Shown here piece by piece: positions 12,304 through 19,613 of a stretch of DNA of 23,894 nt (within the stretch, counting starts at the first letter, position 1; the number at the start of each line of letters is the position of its first letter). The stretch is from Candidatus Saccharimonadales bacterium (lineage in GTDB: Bacteria > Patescibacteriota > Saccharimonadia > UBA4664 > SCTI01). The translations under genes were made by a program, and so were the position numbers. The stretch is from the NCBI GenBank assembly GCA_030150485.1, contig JASLFZ010000070.1, positions 1 to 23,894 of the forward strand, written 5' to 3'. Below the pieces are notes generated by a model. That model had not been told where the DNA came from. It saw only the letters and a list, made by a program, of their open reading frames with translations, and ran no database searches.

Positions 12304-13476
12304 ATGGATCTTCTCGACGTAGGCATCATTATTTTTCTGTTGGCGGACATTGTGCGCGGGGCGCGAGTTGGTCTTTCGCGTCAAGTATTCTCGTTTGCTG
12401 GCTTTTGGGGCGGCCTGTTTTTGGCGGCGTTGCTCGCTCCCGAGGCGGCTAAGCTCGGCCACACCACGCTTGCTAAGGGCATCGCTATTTTAGCGGTGGC
12501 GCTGGCGGTGGCGGTGGGCTTAAGTAGCCTTGGTGAGTATATCGGGATAGTGCTGTCGCGCGAGGTCCGCAAACTGCATATTGGGCCGCTCGATGCTAGC
12601 CTAGGGGCGGTTTTTGGGGCGCTGCTGGTGGGGCTGACAGTGTGGCTGGTGGCCGCAATGTCGCTTAACCTCCCGCAGCGGACGATTAGCCAGGAGGTTC
12701 AGCAGTCATTTTTTGTTCACAAGATTGATGCGGTACTGCCAGCCGCACCTCCTTTGATTGCGCGCATCCAGCGTCTCATTGACCCTAATGGCTTTCCGGA
12801 TGTGTTCCTTGGGCCTGAGCCAGCGGCGGGCTCCGTCAATGGGGTGGCCAGCACGCCGGAAGAGACGGCGGCAATTAATGCAGCCGGGGCCTCAACCGTA
12901 AAAATTGAGGGGTTTGGCTGCGGCGAAGAGATTTCTGGCTCCGGTTTTGTAGTTGCACCCGGAATTGTGGTGACCAACGCGCACGTAGTGGCGGGTGTCG
13001 ACCACCCGCTCGTTATTGACCGCAATGGCGTTCATACGGCTGTGGCCATCTCCTTTGACCCCAACCTGGACCTCGCGGTACTGCGGACGAGCAACCTAGC
13101 CGGCCCAGCACTTTCCATTGATAGCGATTACGTGGCCAACGGTACGCACAGTGTCGTACTCGGCTACCCCGGTGGGGGTCCCTTTACGGCTTCGGCGGGG
13201 GCGGTCATTCAGCACTACGTGGCGACCGGCCGTAACATTTACGACGAGGGCATTACCGCCCGCCAGATTTACGAGATCCAAGCAGTGGTCCAGCCCGGCA
13301 ACTCAGGCGGCCCCTTGGTGACACCAGATGGCTTAGTGGTGGGGGTTGTGTTCGCGCGGTCGGAGGTAAATAATAATGTGGGATACGCGCTGACTTCGGG
13401 CTCAATCTTGAACGAGCTGCACCAAGCCGAGGCGCGCAACACAACCACATCAACCGGAGCCTGTGCGGCGGAGTAA
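12304..13476 (+). CDS. MarP-like membrane serine protease (CvpA domain plus trypsin/HtrA-type protease)
   Basis: A 390-aa protein with the architecture of mycobacterial acid-resistance protease MarP (Rv3671c). Residues about 1-120 form a four-helix CvpA-type domain. A linker leads to an extracellular chymotrypsin fold at about 195-385. The triad is His227 (TNAHVV), Asp256 (NLDLAVL) and Ser334 (QPGNSGGP). Cys206 (GFGCGEE) and Cys387 (STGACAAE) match the MarP disulfide positions that stabilise the active form under oxidising conditions. GYPGGGPFTA and GVVFARS also match. In Mycobacterium tuberculosis MarP maintains internal pH in acid and cleaves a peptidoglycan hydrolase. Activity here is inferred. 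Start 12304 is set by the leaderless promoter. A flavin-binding partner gene follows by four nt. Confidence 0.9.
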   Translation: MDLLDVGIIIFLLADIVRGARVGLSRQVFSFAGFWGGLFLAALLAPEAAKLGHTTLAKGIAILAVALAVAVGLSSLGEYIGIVLSREVRKLHIGPLDASLGAVFGALLVGLTVWLVAAMSLNLPQRTISQEVQQSFFVHKIDAVLPAAPPLIARIQRLIDPNGFPDVFLGPEPAAGSVNGVASTPEETAAINAAGASTVKIEGFGCGEEISGSGFVVAPGIVVTNAHVVAGVDHPLVIDRNGVHTAVAISFDPNLDLAVLRTSNLAGPALSIDSDYVANGTHSVVLGYPGGGPFTASAGAVIQHYVATGRNIYDEGITARQIYEIQAVVQPGNSGGPLVTPDGLVVGVVFARSEVNNNVGYALTSGSILNELHQAEARNTTTSTGACAAE

Positions 13477-13480
13477 CACT

Positions 13481-13939
13481 ATGACACCAGACATTGAACA
13501 ACTTATTCGCGGCTACCTTAAGAAGGGGCACATGATGCAGGTGGCGACCGTCAGTGGCTACCAGCCGTGGATCTGCACGGTCTACTTTGTGGCCGACGAG
13601 GATCTTAATCTGTACTGGATCAGCGTACCGGGACGGCGCCACAGCCAGGAAATCGCGGCGCATACCAAGGTGGCGGCGGCCATCCCGATCGCCTACGTGG
13701 CCGGTGAGAAGGTGGTGGGTATGCAGGTGGAGGGTGATGCGGCCGAGGTAGCTGATGAGGCGGAGTTGAAAAAAGCGGCCGAGCTATACCACGCCCGCTT
13801 TAGCCATGATGATGACTTCGTTGAGGATTTTGTGGCCGGCCGACGCGAGCACAAGTTCTACCGCATTAAGCCCCGGCTGATCGTGTTGTTTGATGAGCAG
13901 ACCTTTGCCGCCAACGCGCGCAAAGAGTGGCAACCGTAG
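13481..13939 (+). CDS. Pyridoxamine 5'-phosphate oxidase-like flavin split-barrel protein
   Basis: A 152-aa cytosolic protein of the PNPOx-like FMN-binding split-barrel family. Typical features are MMQVATVSGYQPWICTVYFV (first strands), LYWISVPGRRHSQEIAAH (phosphate/flavin contact region), VAAAIPIAYVAGEKVVGMQV with VEGDAAEVADEAELKKA, and KFYRIKPRLIVLFDE at the end. It is shorter than true PdxH and lacks its C-terminal dimer signature, so it is probably a flavin- or F420-type reductase or a heme-binding relative with unknown substrate. It starts four nt after the protease stop, with GGAG (13470-13473) as the ribosome-binding site inside the previous gene. The two are co-transcribed. Confidence 0.8.
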   Translation: MTPDIEQLIRGYLKKGHMMQVATVSGYQPWICTVYFVADEDLNLYWISVPGRRHSQEIAAHTKVAAAIPIAYVAGEKVVGMQVEGDAAEVADEAELKKAAELYHARFSHDDDFVEDFVAGRREHKFYRIKPRLIVLFDEQTFAANARKEWQP

Positions 13940-13981
13940 CGGCTTCGCATATTGTAATTATTTAGTGGTGTAGTAGAGTTA

Positions 13982-14020
13982 TACAATCCCCGGCAACCGG
14001 ATCGGGGCGATCCCAGGAGG
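13982..14020 (+). promoter_or_regulatory. Promoter -10 and strong ribosome-binding site of the lipoprotein gene
   Basis: TACAAT (13982-13987) is a 5/6 -10 with no convincing -35. AGGAGG (14015-14020) is five nt before the ATG at 14026. The leader is about 30 nt, a conventional led transcript unlike many neighbours. Confidence 0.55.
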
Positions 14021-14025
14021 CTCGC

Positions 14026-14703
14026 ATGCTTCGCGCAACTGCAGTGCTCTTCGGCTGCTTGGCCATCTCCGGGCTGGCAGCCTGCGGCGGGACTACGACG
14101 GTCACGAAGACGGTAACGGTCGCAAAGGTAGCTCCCACCCAGAATCCTTGCAGGGCGGGGGACAGCAGCTGCACCACTGGCGGACCGCAAAACTCAGGCG
14201 GGAACTCAAGCTGCTCCAACTGTGGAGGCACACCGGCTAACAACAACACAGGCTCTTCGCCGCCCGGAGGAGTAGCTAATGGGACTCCGAGCGAAGCTGC
14301 TGCTCACCAGTACAACGGCCAGAACCCCAGTCCCAAGTGCGGCTTCACAGGCAGCCTACATACCAAGTACGTCTCTACCGACCCCGGAAGCAATGTAGCT
14401 GTGAAGACGCCTGAAGGCCAGCCGTTCGGCCACCTCCTCATGCGTTACTCGAAAATCTGCAAAAGCAATACGGTCGAGCTGTTCTTTAGCCAGGTCCCGA
14501 AGGGGTTTGAAAAGCTGTATATCAATCTCAAGGAAGCCGGGGGAGCAAACGCAGAGGAATATGAAAGCAGCGATACCACCAGCCCGGCCTACACGGCCAT
14601 GCTTTCGATAGGTGAATCGTCACTCTGTCAGTATGCGGTAGCGTGGGTGGTGGTGAATCACATGCCGGGCCCGCACGCGCGGACACCCTGTCTCAAGCCA
14701 TAG
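14026..14703 (+). CDS. Secreted lipoprotein of unknown function
   Basis: A 225-aa protein. A lipoprotein signal peptide ends in SGLAAC, with the lipid-modified Cys at residue 20. TTTVTKTVTVAK follows, a Thr/Val-rich repeat commonly seen after the Cys in actinobacterial (including Thermoleophilia) lipoproteins. Residues about 40-100 are a low-complexity Ser/Gly/Asn/Pro tether with several Cys. The globular part, from about residue 100, has four further Cys, which suggests disulfides on the outside face (KCGFTGSLHTKYVSTDPGSN, RYSKICKSNTVELFFSQV, ESSLCQYAVAWVVVNHM). I do not recognise the globular domain. It is isolated, on the plus strand, facing the cyo operon. AGGAGG, codon style and the TVTV tail suggest it may be acquired. 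Confidence 0.7.
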   Translation: MLRATAVLFGCLAISGLAACGGTTTVTKTVTVAKVAPTQNPCRAGDSSCTTGGPQNSGGNSSCSNCGGTPANNNTGSSPPGGVANGTPSEAAAHQYNGQNPSPKCGFTGSLHTKYVSTDPGSNVAVKTPEGQPFGHLLMRYSKICKSNTVELFFSQVPKGFEKLYINLKEAGGANAEEYESSDTTSPAYTAMLSIGESSLCQYAVAWVVVNHMPGPHARTPCLKP

Positions 14704-14734
14704 GCGCAAGTCTGCAAACCAGCCCTGCTGGCGC

Positions 14735-14776
14735 GATGCCTCACGGGCCTGCCGTGACCCGTGCTAGTGGGGCATC
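14735..14776. terminator. Long imperfect hairpin between convergent lipoprotein and cyoE genes
   Basis: GATGCC (14735-14740) pairs with GGCATC (14771-14776), and CACGGG (14742-14747) with CCCGTG (14758-14763). A shorter alternative hairpin uses CACGG/CCGTG (14742-14746 / 14752-14756). No T-tract lies on either side, so a bidirectional terminator or 3'-end structure is only suggested. Confidence 0.35.
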
Positions 14777-14792
14777 GTCGTACTTATGGAAC

Positions 14793-15653
14793 TTAGGGGA
14801 GGATTGAGTTTAATGAAATCATCACGCTAAAAGCTAGGAGTGTGATGAGCGAGAAGCCAAACATACCTCGGGCCCAGCGATCATTATCAGCAGTATGGAG
14901 GCCCTTGAGACCGCGCTCCAGCCAGACAACGCCAAGTAGAATCATGACGACGAGGTAGCTATAGCCGGCGTAGCCAGTAACGGTTAGGGCGACGGCCGCT
15001 AGCGTAAAGGCTACTATATATATAAGAATAGCGATTTTGGTCGCGCGGGCGCCCAGCTTAAGTGGCAGAACCGGAATCCCGGCGGCGGCATAGTCTTTCG
15101 ACCGGTACATGGCGATGGCATAAAAGTGGGGCATCTGCCAGCAGACCAAGATCAGAAACAGGAGGAGGGCGCCGAGATCGAGGTGGTTGCTAGCGGCACA
15201 GTAGCCTACTGCTGGCGGAACGGCTCCGGATAGGCTGCCAATTTCGGTGCCATGGACCGACCGCCGTTTGCCAATTGCATAAAGCACCACGTAGGCGAAC
15301 ATGCCTGCCAGAGCGATGGCGGTGGTGAGCAGGTTGGTGCCGAAAATTAAGATAAGTGCGCCAAGGCAGCCGAGGGCGGCGGCGTAGATAAGCGCGCTGC
15401 GCGGGCGGACGAGCCCTTGAACTAAGGCGCGCTGCTTGGTGCGGGCCATGTGTTTATCGATCGAGCGGTCGAGGTAGTTGTTGCAGACGCAGGCCGACCC
15501 AATGATCAGCGCAAGCCCAACAATCATACTGAAGCCGATACGTACGTGAATATGCCCCTTTGACGCGAGAAAAAACCCTCCAAGGGCTGGAAGGCTATTC
15601 CCGTAAATGATGCCCGGCTTAGTGAGTTGGTAGTAGGTTTTGAGGCGCTCCAA
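14793..15653 (-). CDS. cyoE: Protoheme IX farnesyltransferase (heme O synthase)
   Basis: A 286-aa UbiA-superfamily membrane prenyltransferase that converts heme B to heme O for the bo3 oxidase. The first Asp-rich motif NNYLDRSIDKHMARTKQR and the second region around residues 180-200 (YRSKDYAAAGIPVLPL) are clear. The protein begins in the family's usual way (YYQLTKPGIIYGNSLPALGG), supporting a TTG start at 15653, four nt after the cyoD stop; no ATG is available upstream. There are about eight transmembrane helices. It needs heme B and farnesyl diphosphate, and no heme pathway gene is seen in this window. It is the last gene of the operon. Confidence 0.95.
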   Translation of the reverse strand: MERLKTYYQLTKPGIIYGNSLPALGGFFLASKGHIHVRIGFSMIVGLALIIGSACVCNNYLDRSIDKHMARTKQRALVQGLVRPRSALIYAAALGCLGALILIFGTNLLTTAIALAGMFAYVVLYAIGKRRSVHGTEIGSLSGAVPPAVGYCAASNHLDLGALLLFLILVCWQMPHFYAIAMYRSKDYAAAGIPVLPLKLGARATKIAILIYIVAFTLAAVALTVTGYAGYSYLVVMILLGVVWLERGLKGLHTADNDRWARGMFGFSLITLLAFSVMISLNSILP

Positions 15654-15657
15654 CTAG

Positions 15658-16047
15658 CTAAAATCCGTTCTGGCTCGACATGTACTGCAGCATTTGGGCG
15701 GGGCTCGTCCGATAATTCAGGTTGTGCATAATCCAGAGGGAGCCAAAGACCACAATAATGACTACCATGGCGGCAAATGATAGCACGAGGAGGTTCCAGC
15801 GGCGCTGAGAGCCCTTATCTAGATGCAAGAACAGTACGAGCTGGACCACGAGCTGGGCAATCGCAAACACCATAATTGCGATCACGACCAAGGTGCGCGA
15901 AAACACCTCGTGATGCAGGTGGCGCTGAACGATTAAGTATGGAATGAGGGTGAGGGCTAGCGAGAGGATAAAACCAGCGGTGTAAGACGCGAGCGTCCCC
16001 TGGCTGGCATCCTGGTTGAGCTCAATAGGAGGTGTTTTCGGTTGCAT
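15658..16047 (-). CDS. cyoD: Cytochrome bo3 quinol oxidase subunit IV
   Basis: A 129-aa subunit with three transmembrane helices, at about residues 22-42 (YTAGFILSLALTLIPYLIV), about 52-76 and about 84-107. The last two are linked by the conserved VQLVLFLHLDKGSQRRWNLL. Subunit IV aids assembly of subunit I cofactors. The longer open frame from 16116 is rejected. ATG 16047 sits two nt after the cyoC stop (TAGCCATG) and gives the normal family length; AGGAG lies about ten nt upstream inside cyoC. Translation is coupled to cyoC. Confidence 0.9.
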   Translation of the reverse strand: MQPKTPPIELNQDASQGTLASYTAGFILSLALTLIPYLIVQRHLHHEVFSRTLVVIAIMVFAIAQLVVQLVLFLHLDKGSQRRWNLLVLSFAAMVVIIVVFGSLWIMHNLNYRTSPAQMLQYMSSQNGF

Positions 16048-16049
16048 GG

Positions 16050-16658
16050 CTAAATCGCTCCTCTTAGGTAGACGATGCTGAAAATAAAGATCCAGATGAT
16101 ATCTAAAAAGTGCCAAAACAGGCTCAGCATGGCGAGTTTACGGGCATTTGAGGGGGTAACGCCGCGACGCCAGATTTTAGTAAGCATGACGGCCATCCAG
16201 ATAAGGCCGATGGTGATGTGCAGGCCGTGGGTTCCCACCAAGGTGAAGTACGATGAAAGAAAGCCACTGCGGTGCCAGCTGTTGCCGTCGTGGATGAGGC
16301 GGGCGAACTCGTGAAGCTCGAGACCAAGGAAGCTTAGGCCGAGCAAGAAGGTCAGGCTGAACCAAGCGATGACCTGGCGGGGTTTGCCGCGATGCACCGC
16401 CAGCGTAGCCAGGCCACAGCTGTAGCTGCTGGTGAGGAGGATGAGGGTTTCGGCGAGTACATATGGCAGACTGAAGAGCTGGCTGCCAGGTGGACCGCCA
16501 AAGGTGTTGTTGCGCAGTACGGCGTAGGTAGCGAACAGGCTGGCAAACAGGACACAATCGGTCATCAAGTAAATCCAGAATCCGAATATGGCCTTTGAAT
16601 TATTGTTTGCGCTGCGGGTGGTAATAGCGCTGGTTGGCGCTACGTTGGATTGGCTCAT
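16050..16658 (-). CDS. cyoC: Cytochrome bo3 quinol oxidase subunit III
   Basis: A 202-aa heme-copper oxidase subunit III with five predicted membrane helices. Family marks are GFWIYLMTDCVLFASLFATY near the N-terminus, the LAETLILLTSSYSCGLATL segment, GLELHEF with the conserved Glu, GTHGLHITIGLIWM, and the closing LFWHFLDIIWIFIFSIVYL. The length matches the quinol-oxidase type. The start overlaps the cyoB stop as ATGA (16658-16655), coupling translation. Confidence 0.95.
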   Translation of the reverse strand: MSQSNVAPTSAITTRSANNNSKAIFGFWIYLMTDCVLFASLFATYAVLRNNTFGGPPGSQLFSLPYVLAETLILLTSSYSCGLATLAVHRGKPRQVIAWFSLTFLLGLSFLGLELHEFARLIHDGNSWHRSGFLSSYFTLVGTHGLHITIGLIWMAVMLTKIWRRGVTPSNARKLAMLSLFWHFLDIIWIFIFSIVYLRGAI

Positions 16659-18619
16659 GTCTGCCTCCCCGCGGCTTCGAGCCTGGCAACTTCGGCGGCC
16701 GGGAGCACGTACTCGCTGTCATCATCAGAAGTGCGGATAATGATGACGGTAATAGCTCCGAGCAGGCCAATGGCTGCTAGCCACCAAATGTGCCAAATCA
16801 TGCCAAACCCAAAGCCAAAGGCACCCACGGCGATGAACAGCGCTAAGGGGGTGTTTTTGGGTAGGTAGATATCCTCATAGTGAGGTTTCGATGGCTTAGC
16901 GTCAGTCTGTTTCGACACCCAGAATGAGTCGCGCTCTTGAACTGACGGCAGGGTAGCGAAGTTGTACAGGGGCGCTGACGAGGTGGTTGACCATTCGAGG
17001 GTGCGGCCGTTCCAAGGATCGCCGGTAAGGTCGCGGCGATGGTGGCGCCGCGTGATACTCACGATCAGTTGCAGGATTTGGAAGCCAATGCCCAAGCAGA
17101 TAAGCAGGACGCCCACGCCGGCCACAATAAACAGCCCCTGCCATCCGAGCGAGGCGGAGTAGTGGTCGAGACGGCGAGTGGCACCCATAAAGCCGAGAAT
17201 GTAGAGCGGCACAAAAGCTAGCACGAAGCCACTCAACCAACACCAAAAGGCGTAACGCCCGAGCCGTTCGTGGAGCGTAAAGCCAAAGATTTTGGGGAAC
17301 CAGTAGGTGAGGCCGCCAAAAAAGCCAAACACCACGCCCCCGACGATCATCATGTGGAAGTGCGCCACCAAGAACAGGCTGTTATGGAGCTGGAAGTCGA
17401 TGGGCGGAATAGCCATCAGTACGCCCGCCATGCCGCCAATGGTAAAGATGACGACGAAGCCCAAAAACCACAGCATGGGGGTAGCAAAGCGGATGCGGCC
17501 ACGGAACATGGTGAACAGCCAGTTGAAGATTTTGACTCCTGTGGGAATGGCGATGATCATGGTCATAATACCGAAAAAGCCGTTGACGTCGGCGCCGGCC
17601 CCCATCGTAAAGAAGTGGTGCAGCCAGACGGTAAAGGAGAGAAAAACGATTGCCCAAATGGCGGCTACCATGGAGGTGTAGCCGAACAGGCGTTTCTGGG
17701 AGTAGGTCGCGACGATCTCCGAGTACACGCCGAAAGCTGGCAGAATCAGGATATAGACCTCTGGGTGGCCCCAGGCCCAAATCAGGTTGATGTACATCAT
17801 CATGTTGCCGCCGTTGCTGGCGGTGAAAAAGTGCATACCGAGGGTTCGGTCGAGGGCAAGCATGGCCAGCGTAGCGGTCAGGATCGGGAAGGCAAAGATC
17901 ACCAGCGACATGCTTCCGAGTACGCTCCAAACGAACATCGGCATCTTCATCAGCGTCATGCCGGCGCGCCGCATCTTCAGGATAGTAACAATAAAGTTAA
18001 TGCCCGAAAGCAGGCTACCGATACCGGCAATCTGCAAGCTCCAAATCCAGTAATCGACACCTACGCCGGGGCTGTAACGGAGCTCGGAAAGGGGTGGGTA
18101 GGATAGCCACCCGGCGGCCGAAAACTCCCCCACCACCAGCGAGAGGTTCACGAGCACCATGCCGGCGGCGAACAGCCAAAAGCTGGTAGCGTTAAGGAAG
18201 GGAAAAGCGACATCGCGCGCCCCAATTTGCAGTGGTACCACGAGATTAATGAGGCCAAACATTAGCCCCATCGCGACGAAGAAGATCATGATGGTGCCGT
18301 GGGCGCTAAAGATTTGCTGAAAATGGTAGGAGTCCAGAATGCCATGAGAGGCTCCGACCGAGGTGGCCTGCTGAGTGCGTAAAAGTAAGACATCAGCAAT
18401 GCCGCGCAACAACATTACCAGAGCCACCACAATGTACATCACGCCGATCTTCTTGGGGTTGACGGTAGTGAGCCACTCGCGCCACAGCCACTTCCAGCGC
18501 TTAAAGTAGGTTAGGGCGCCAAGGATGACGAGACTCGCGACCACCATAGCACCCACCCCTCCGAGCGTAATCGGATCGTGGGGGAAGGCCTGGAAGCTTA
18601 GTTTTCCGAGGACGCTCAT
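16655..18619 (-). CDS. cyoB: Cytochrome bo3 quinol oxidase subunit I
   Basis: The 654-aa catalytic subunit reduces O2 to water and pumps protons. Residues line up with Escherichia coli CyoB at an offset of one. The quinol-site residues Arg72 and Asp76 (LLRGIAD) and His99 and Gln102 (YHFQQIF) are kept. So are low-spin heme ligand His107 (SAHG), D-channel Asp136 (ARDVAFP), the WGHPEVYI Cu-B/cross-link motif with its Glu, the paired HH of WLHHFF, K-channel Lys in PTGVKIFNW, and AHFH for the other heme ligands. The two residues after AHFH are MM rather than NV. It is an A-family ubiquinol-type oxidase; whether ubi- or menaquinol feeds it cannot be read. It starts in ATGA overlap with cyoA. Confidence 0.97.
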   Translation of the reverse strand: MSVLGKLSFQAFPHDPITLGGVGAMVVASLVILGALTYFKRWKWLWREWLTTVNPKKIGVMYIVVALVMLLRGIADVLLLRTQQATSVGASHGILDSYHFQQIFSAHGTIMIFFVAMGLMFGLINLVVPLQIGARDVAFPFLNATSFWLFAAGMVLVNLSLVVGEFSAAGWLSYPPLSELRYSPGVGVDYWIWSLQIAGIGSLLSGINFIVTILKMRRAGMTLMKMPMFVWSVLGSMSLVIFAFPILTATLAMLALDRTLGMHFFTASNGGNMMMYINLIWAWGHPEVYILILPAFGVYSEIVATYSQKRLFGYTSMVAAIWAIVFLSFTVWLHHFFTMGAGADVNGFFGIMTMIIAIPTGVKIFNWLFTMFRGRIRFATPMLWFLGFVVIFTIGGMAGVLMAIPPIDFQLHNSLFLVAHFHMMIVGGVVFGFFGGLTYWFPKIFGFTLHERLGRYAFWCWLSGFVLAFVPLYILGFMGATRRLDHYSASLGWQGLFIVAGVGVLLICLGIGFQILQLIVSITRRHHRRDLTGDPWNGRTLEWSTTSSAPLYNFATLPSVQERDSFWVSKQTDAKPSKPHYEDIYLPKNTPLALFIAVGAFGFGFGMIWHIWWLAAIGLLGAITVIIIRTSDDDSEYVLPAAEVARLEAAGRQT

Positions 18620-19539
18620 TGCATCTCCATCCCGGCCATCCCGGCCATGTTCATGCCAGCCGGGGTGCTTTGGGAAAGCGGCGCTAAATATTTCACCATA
18701 ATACTGTTAAATAGGCCCGATTGCGGTGATGTGTAATAGGTTGCCGGGTTGTTTTGGCTGGGCTTGGCGAGCCCATTGTACTGGTTCATGGTGAGCGCCT
18801 GGTGCGACTGCTGAACCTGGCTCGCCCACTGGTTAAAGTCGCTTTCTGAGCTGGCTTTGGCGACGAAGGTCATGCCGGCGAAACCAACCCCGCTAATGTT
18901 AGCGGAGGAGCCGTGGAAATTGCCCTGGCTGCTCGCGAGCAAGTTGAGTTGGGTGTTCATACCGGGCATGGCGTAGATCTGGCCACCCAGCTGAGGGATC
19001 CAAAACGAGTTCATTGGTGCATCGGCGGTAATCTGGAAGTTCACCGGCGTATTGACGGGGAACTGCACAAAGTTCACTGTGGCGATGTGCTGCTGGGGGT
19101 AAATAAACAGCCACTTCCAGTCGAGCGCCACCACCTGGATCGTCATGGGTGGGTTGGTGGAGGCAATCGGCCTATAGGGGTCCAGTGTATGGCTGCTTTT
19201 CCAAGTAATAACGGCGAGCACGAGGATGATTGCGGTCGGGATCAGCCACCAGATTGATTCCAGGGTGCGGTTGTGATCCCAGTCCGGGGCGTAACGAGCG
19301 GCAGTGTTAGTGGCCCGGTACTTCCAGGCAAACCAGAAGGTTAGTACGAACACCGGAATCACCACAATGAGCATGATAAGAGTGGCGACAACGATCAGGT
19401 TGCGCTCTTGGAGTGCGATGGGCCCTTTCGGGTCGAGCACCGCGATTGTGTGGCCGTGAAGGTACCGCACGGCCGCGTAGGCCAAAGCGGCGAGAACAAT
19501 GCCACCAAAGGTGAATTTATACGTATTCGAAGCACCCAT
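18616..19539 (-). CDS. cyoA: Cytochrome bo3 quinol oxidase subunit II
   Basis: A 307-aa subunit. There are three hydrophobic helices at about residues 11-28, 48-72 and 100-118, then an outside cupredoxin domain from VVALDWKWLFIYP to FAGMTFVAKA. The CuA ligands of cytochrome-c oxidases are absent: SSANISGVGFAGMTF stands where a CuA site would be, proving a quinol-oxidase type. The canonical lipobox Cys of E. coli CyoA is missing. The tail is Met-rich (GMNMAGMAGMEMQ), which could bind copper. ATG 19539 is preferred over 19557 because an extended -10 overlaps the outer ATG and the inner ATG lies eight nt after it. It leads the operon cyoABCDE. Confidence 0.93.
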   Translation of the reverse strand: MGASNTYKFTFGGIVLAALAYAAVRYLHGHTIAVLDPKGPIALQERNLIVVATLIMLIVVIPVFVLTFWFAWKYRATNTAARYAPDWDHNRTLESIWWLIPTAIILVLAVITWKSSHTLDPYRPIASTNPPMTIQVVALDWKWLFIYPQQHIATVNFVQFPVNTPVNFQITADAPMNSFWIPQLGGQIYAMPGMNTQLNLLASSQGNFHGSSANISGVGFAGMTFVAKASSESDFNQWASQVQQSHQALTMNQYNGLAKPSQNNPATYYTSPQSGLFNSIMVKYLAPLSQSTPAGMNMAGMAGMEMQ

Positions 19540-19547
19540 CTGCAAGC

Positions 19548-19556
19548 ATTTTAGCA
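19548..19556 (-). promoter_or_regulatory. Extended -10 of the cyo operon, leaderless
   Basis: Minus-strand TGcTAAAAT (19556 to 19548) is a TGn-extended 5/6 -10, eight nt before the cyoA ATG at 19539. The -35 region is poor. The promoter shares 74 bp with the divergent ndh promoter. Confidence 0.55.
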
Positions 19557-19576
19557 TGAGTACAATGAAGCGGGAA

Positions 19577-19605
19577 TTGCCATTAATGATGCTTACGCTT
19601 ATAAT
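19577..19605 (+). promoter_or_regulatory. Promoter of ndh, leaderless
   Basis: TTGCCA (19577-19582, 5/6), an exact 17-bp spacer, then perfect TATAAT (19600-19605). ATG 19614 is eight nt downstream, so the mRNA should start within one or two bases of it. It is one of the strongest promoters in the window. A common regulator could control both directions, but I see no clear operator. Confidence 0.8.
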
Positions 19606-19613
19606 TAAACCTG

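Noticed and set aside
16048..16116. N-terminal extension of CyoD
   Set aside because: It overlaps cyoC and has no homology; ATG 16047 follows the cyoC stop by two nt.
17270..18106. A 278-codon open frame on the plus strand
   Set aside because: It lies wholly antisense to cyoB, is His/Gly/Asp-rich with no domain, and arises from codon bias of the real gene.
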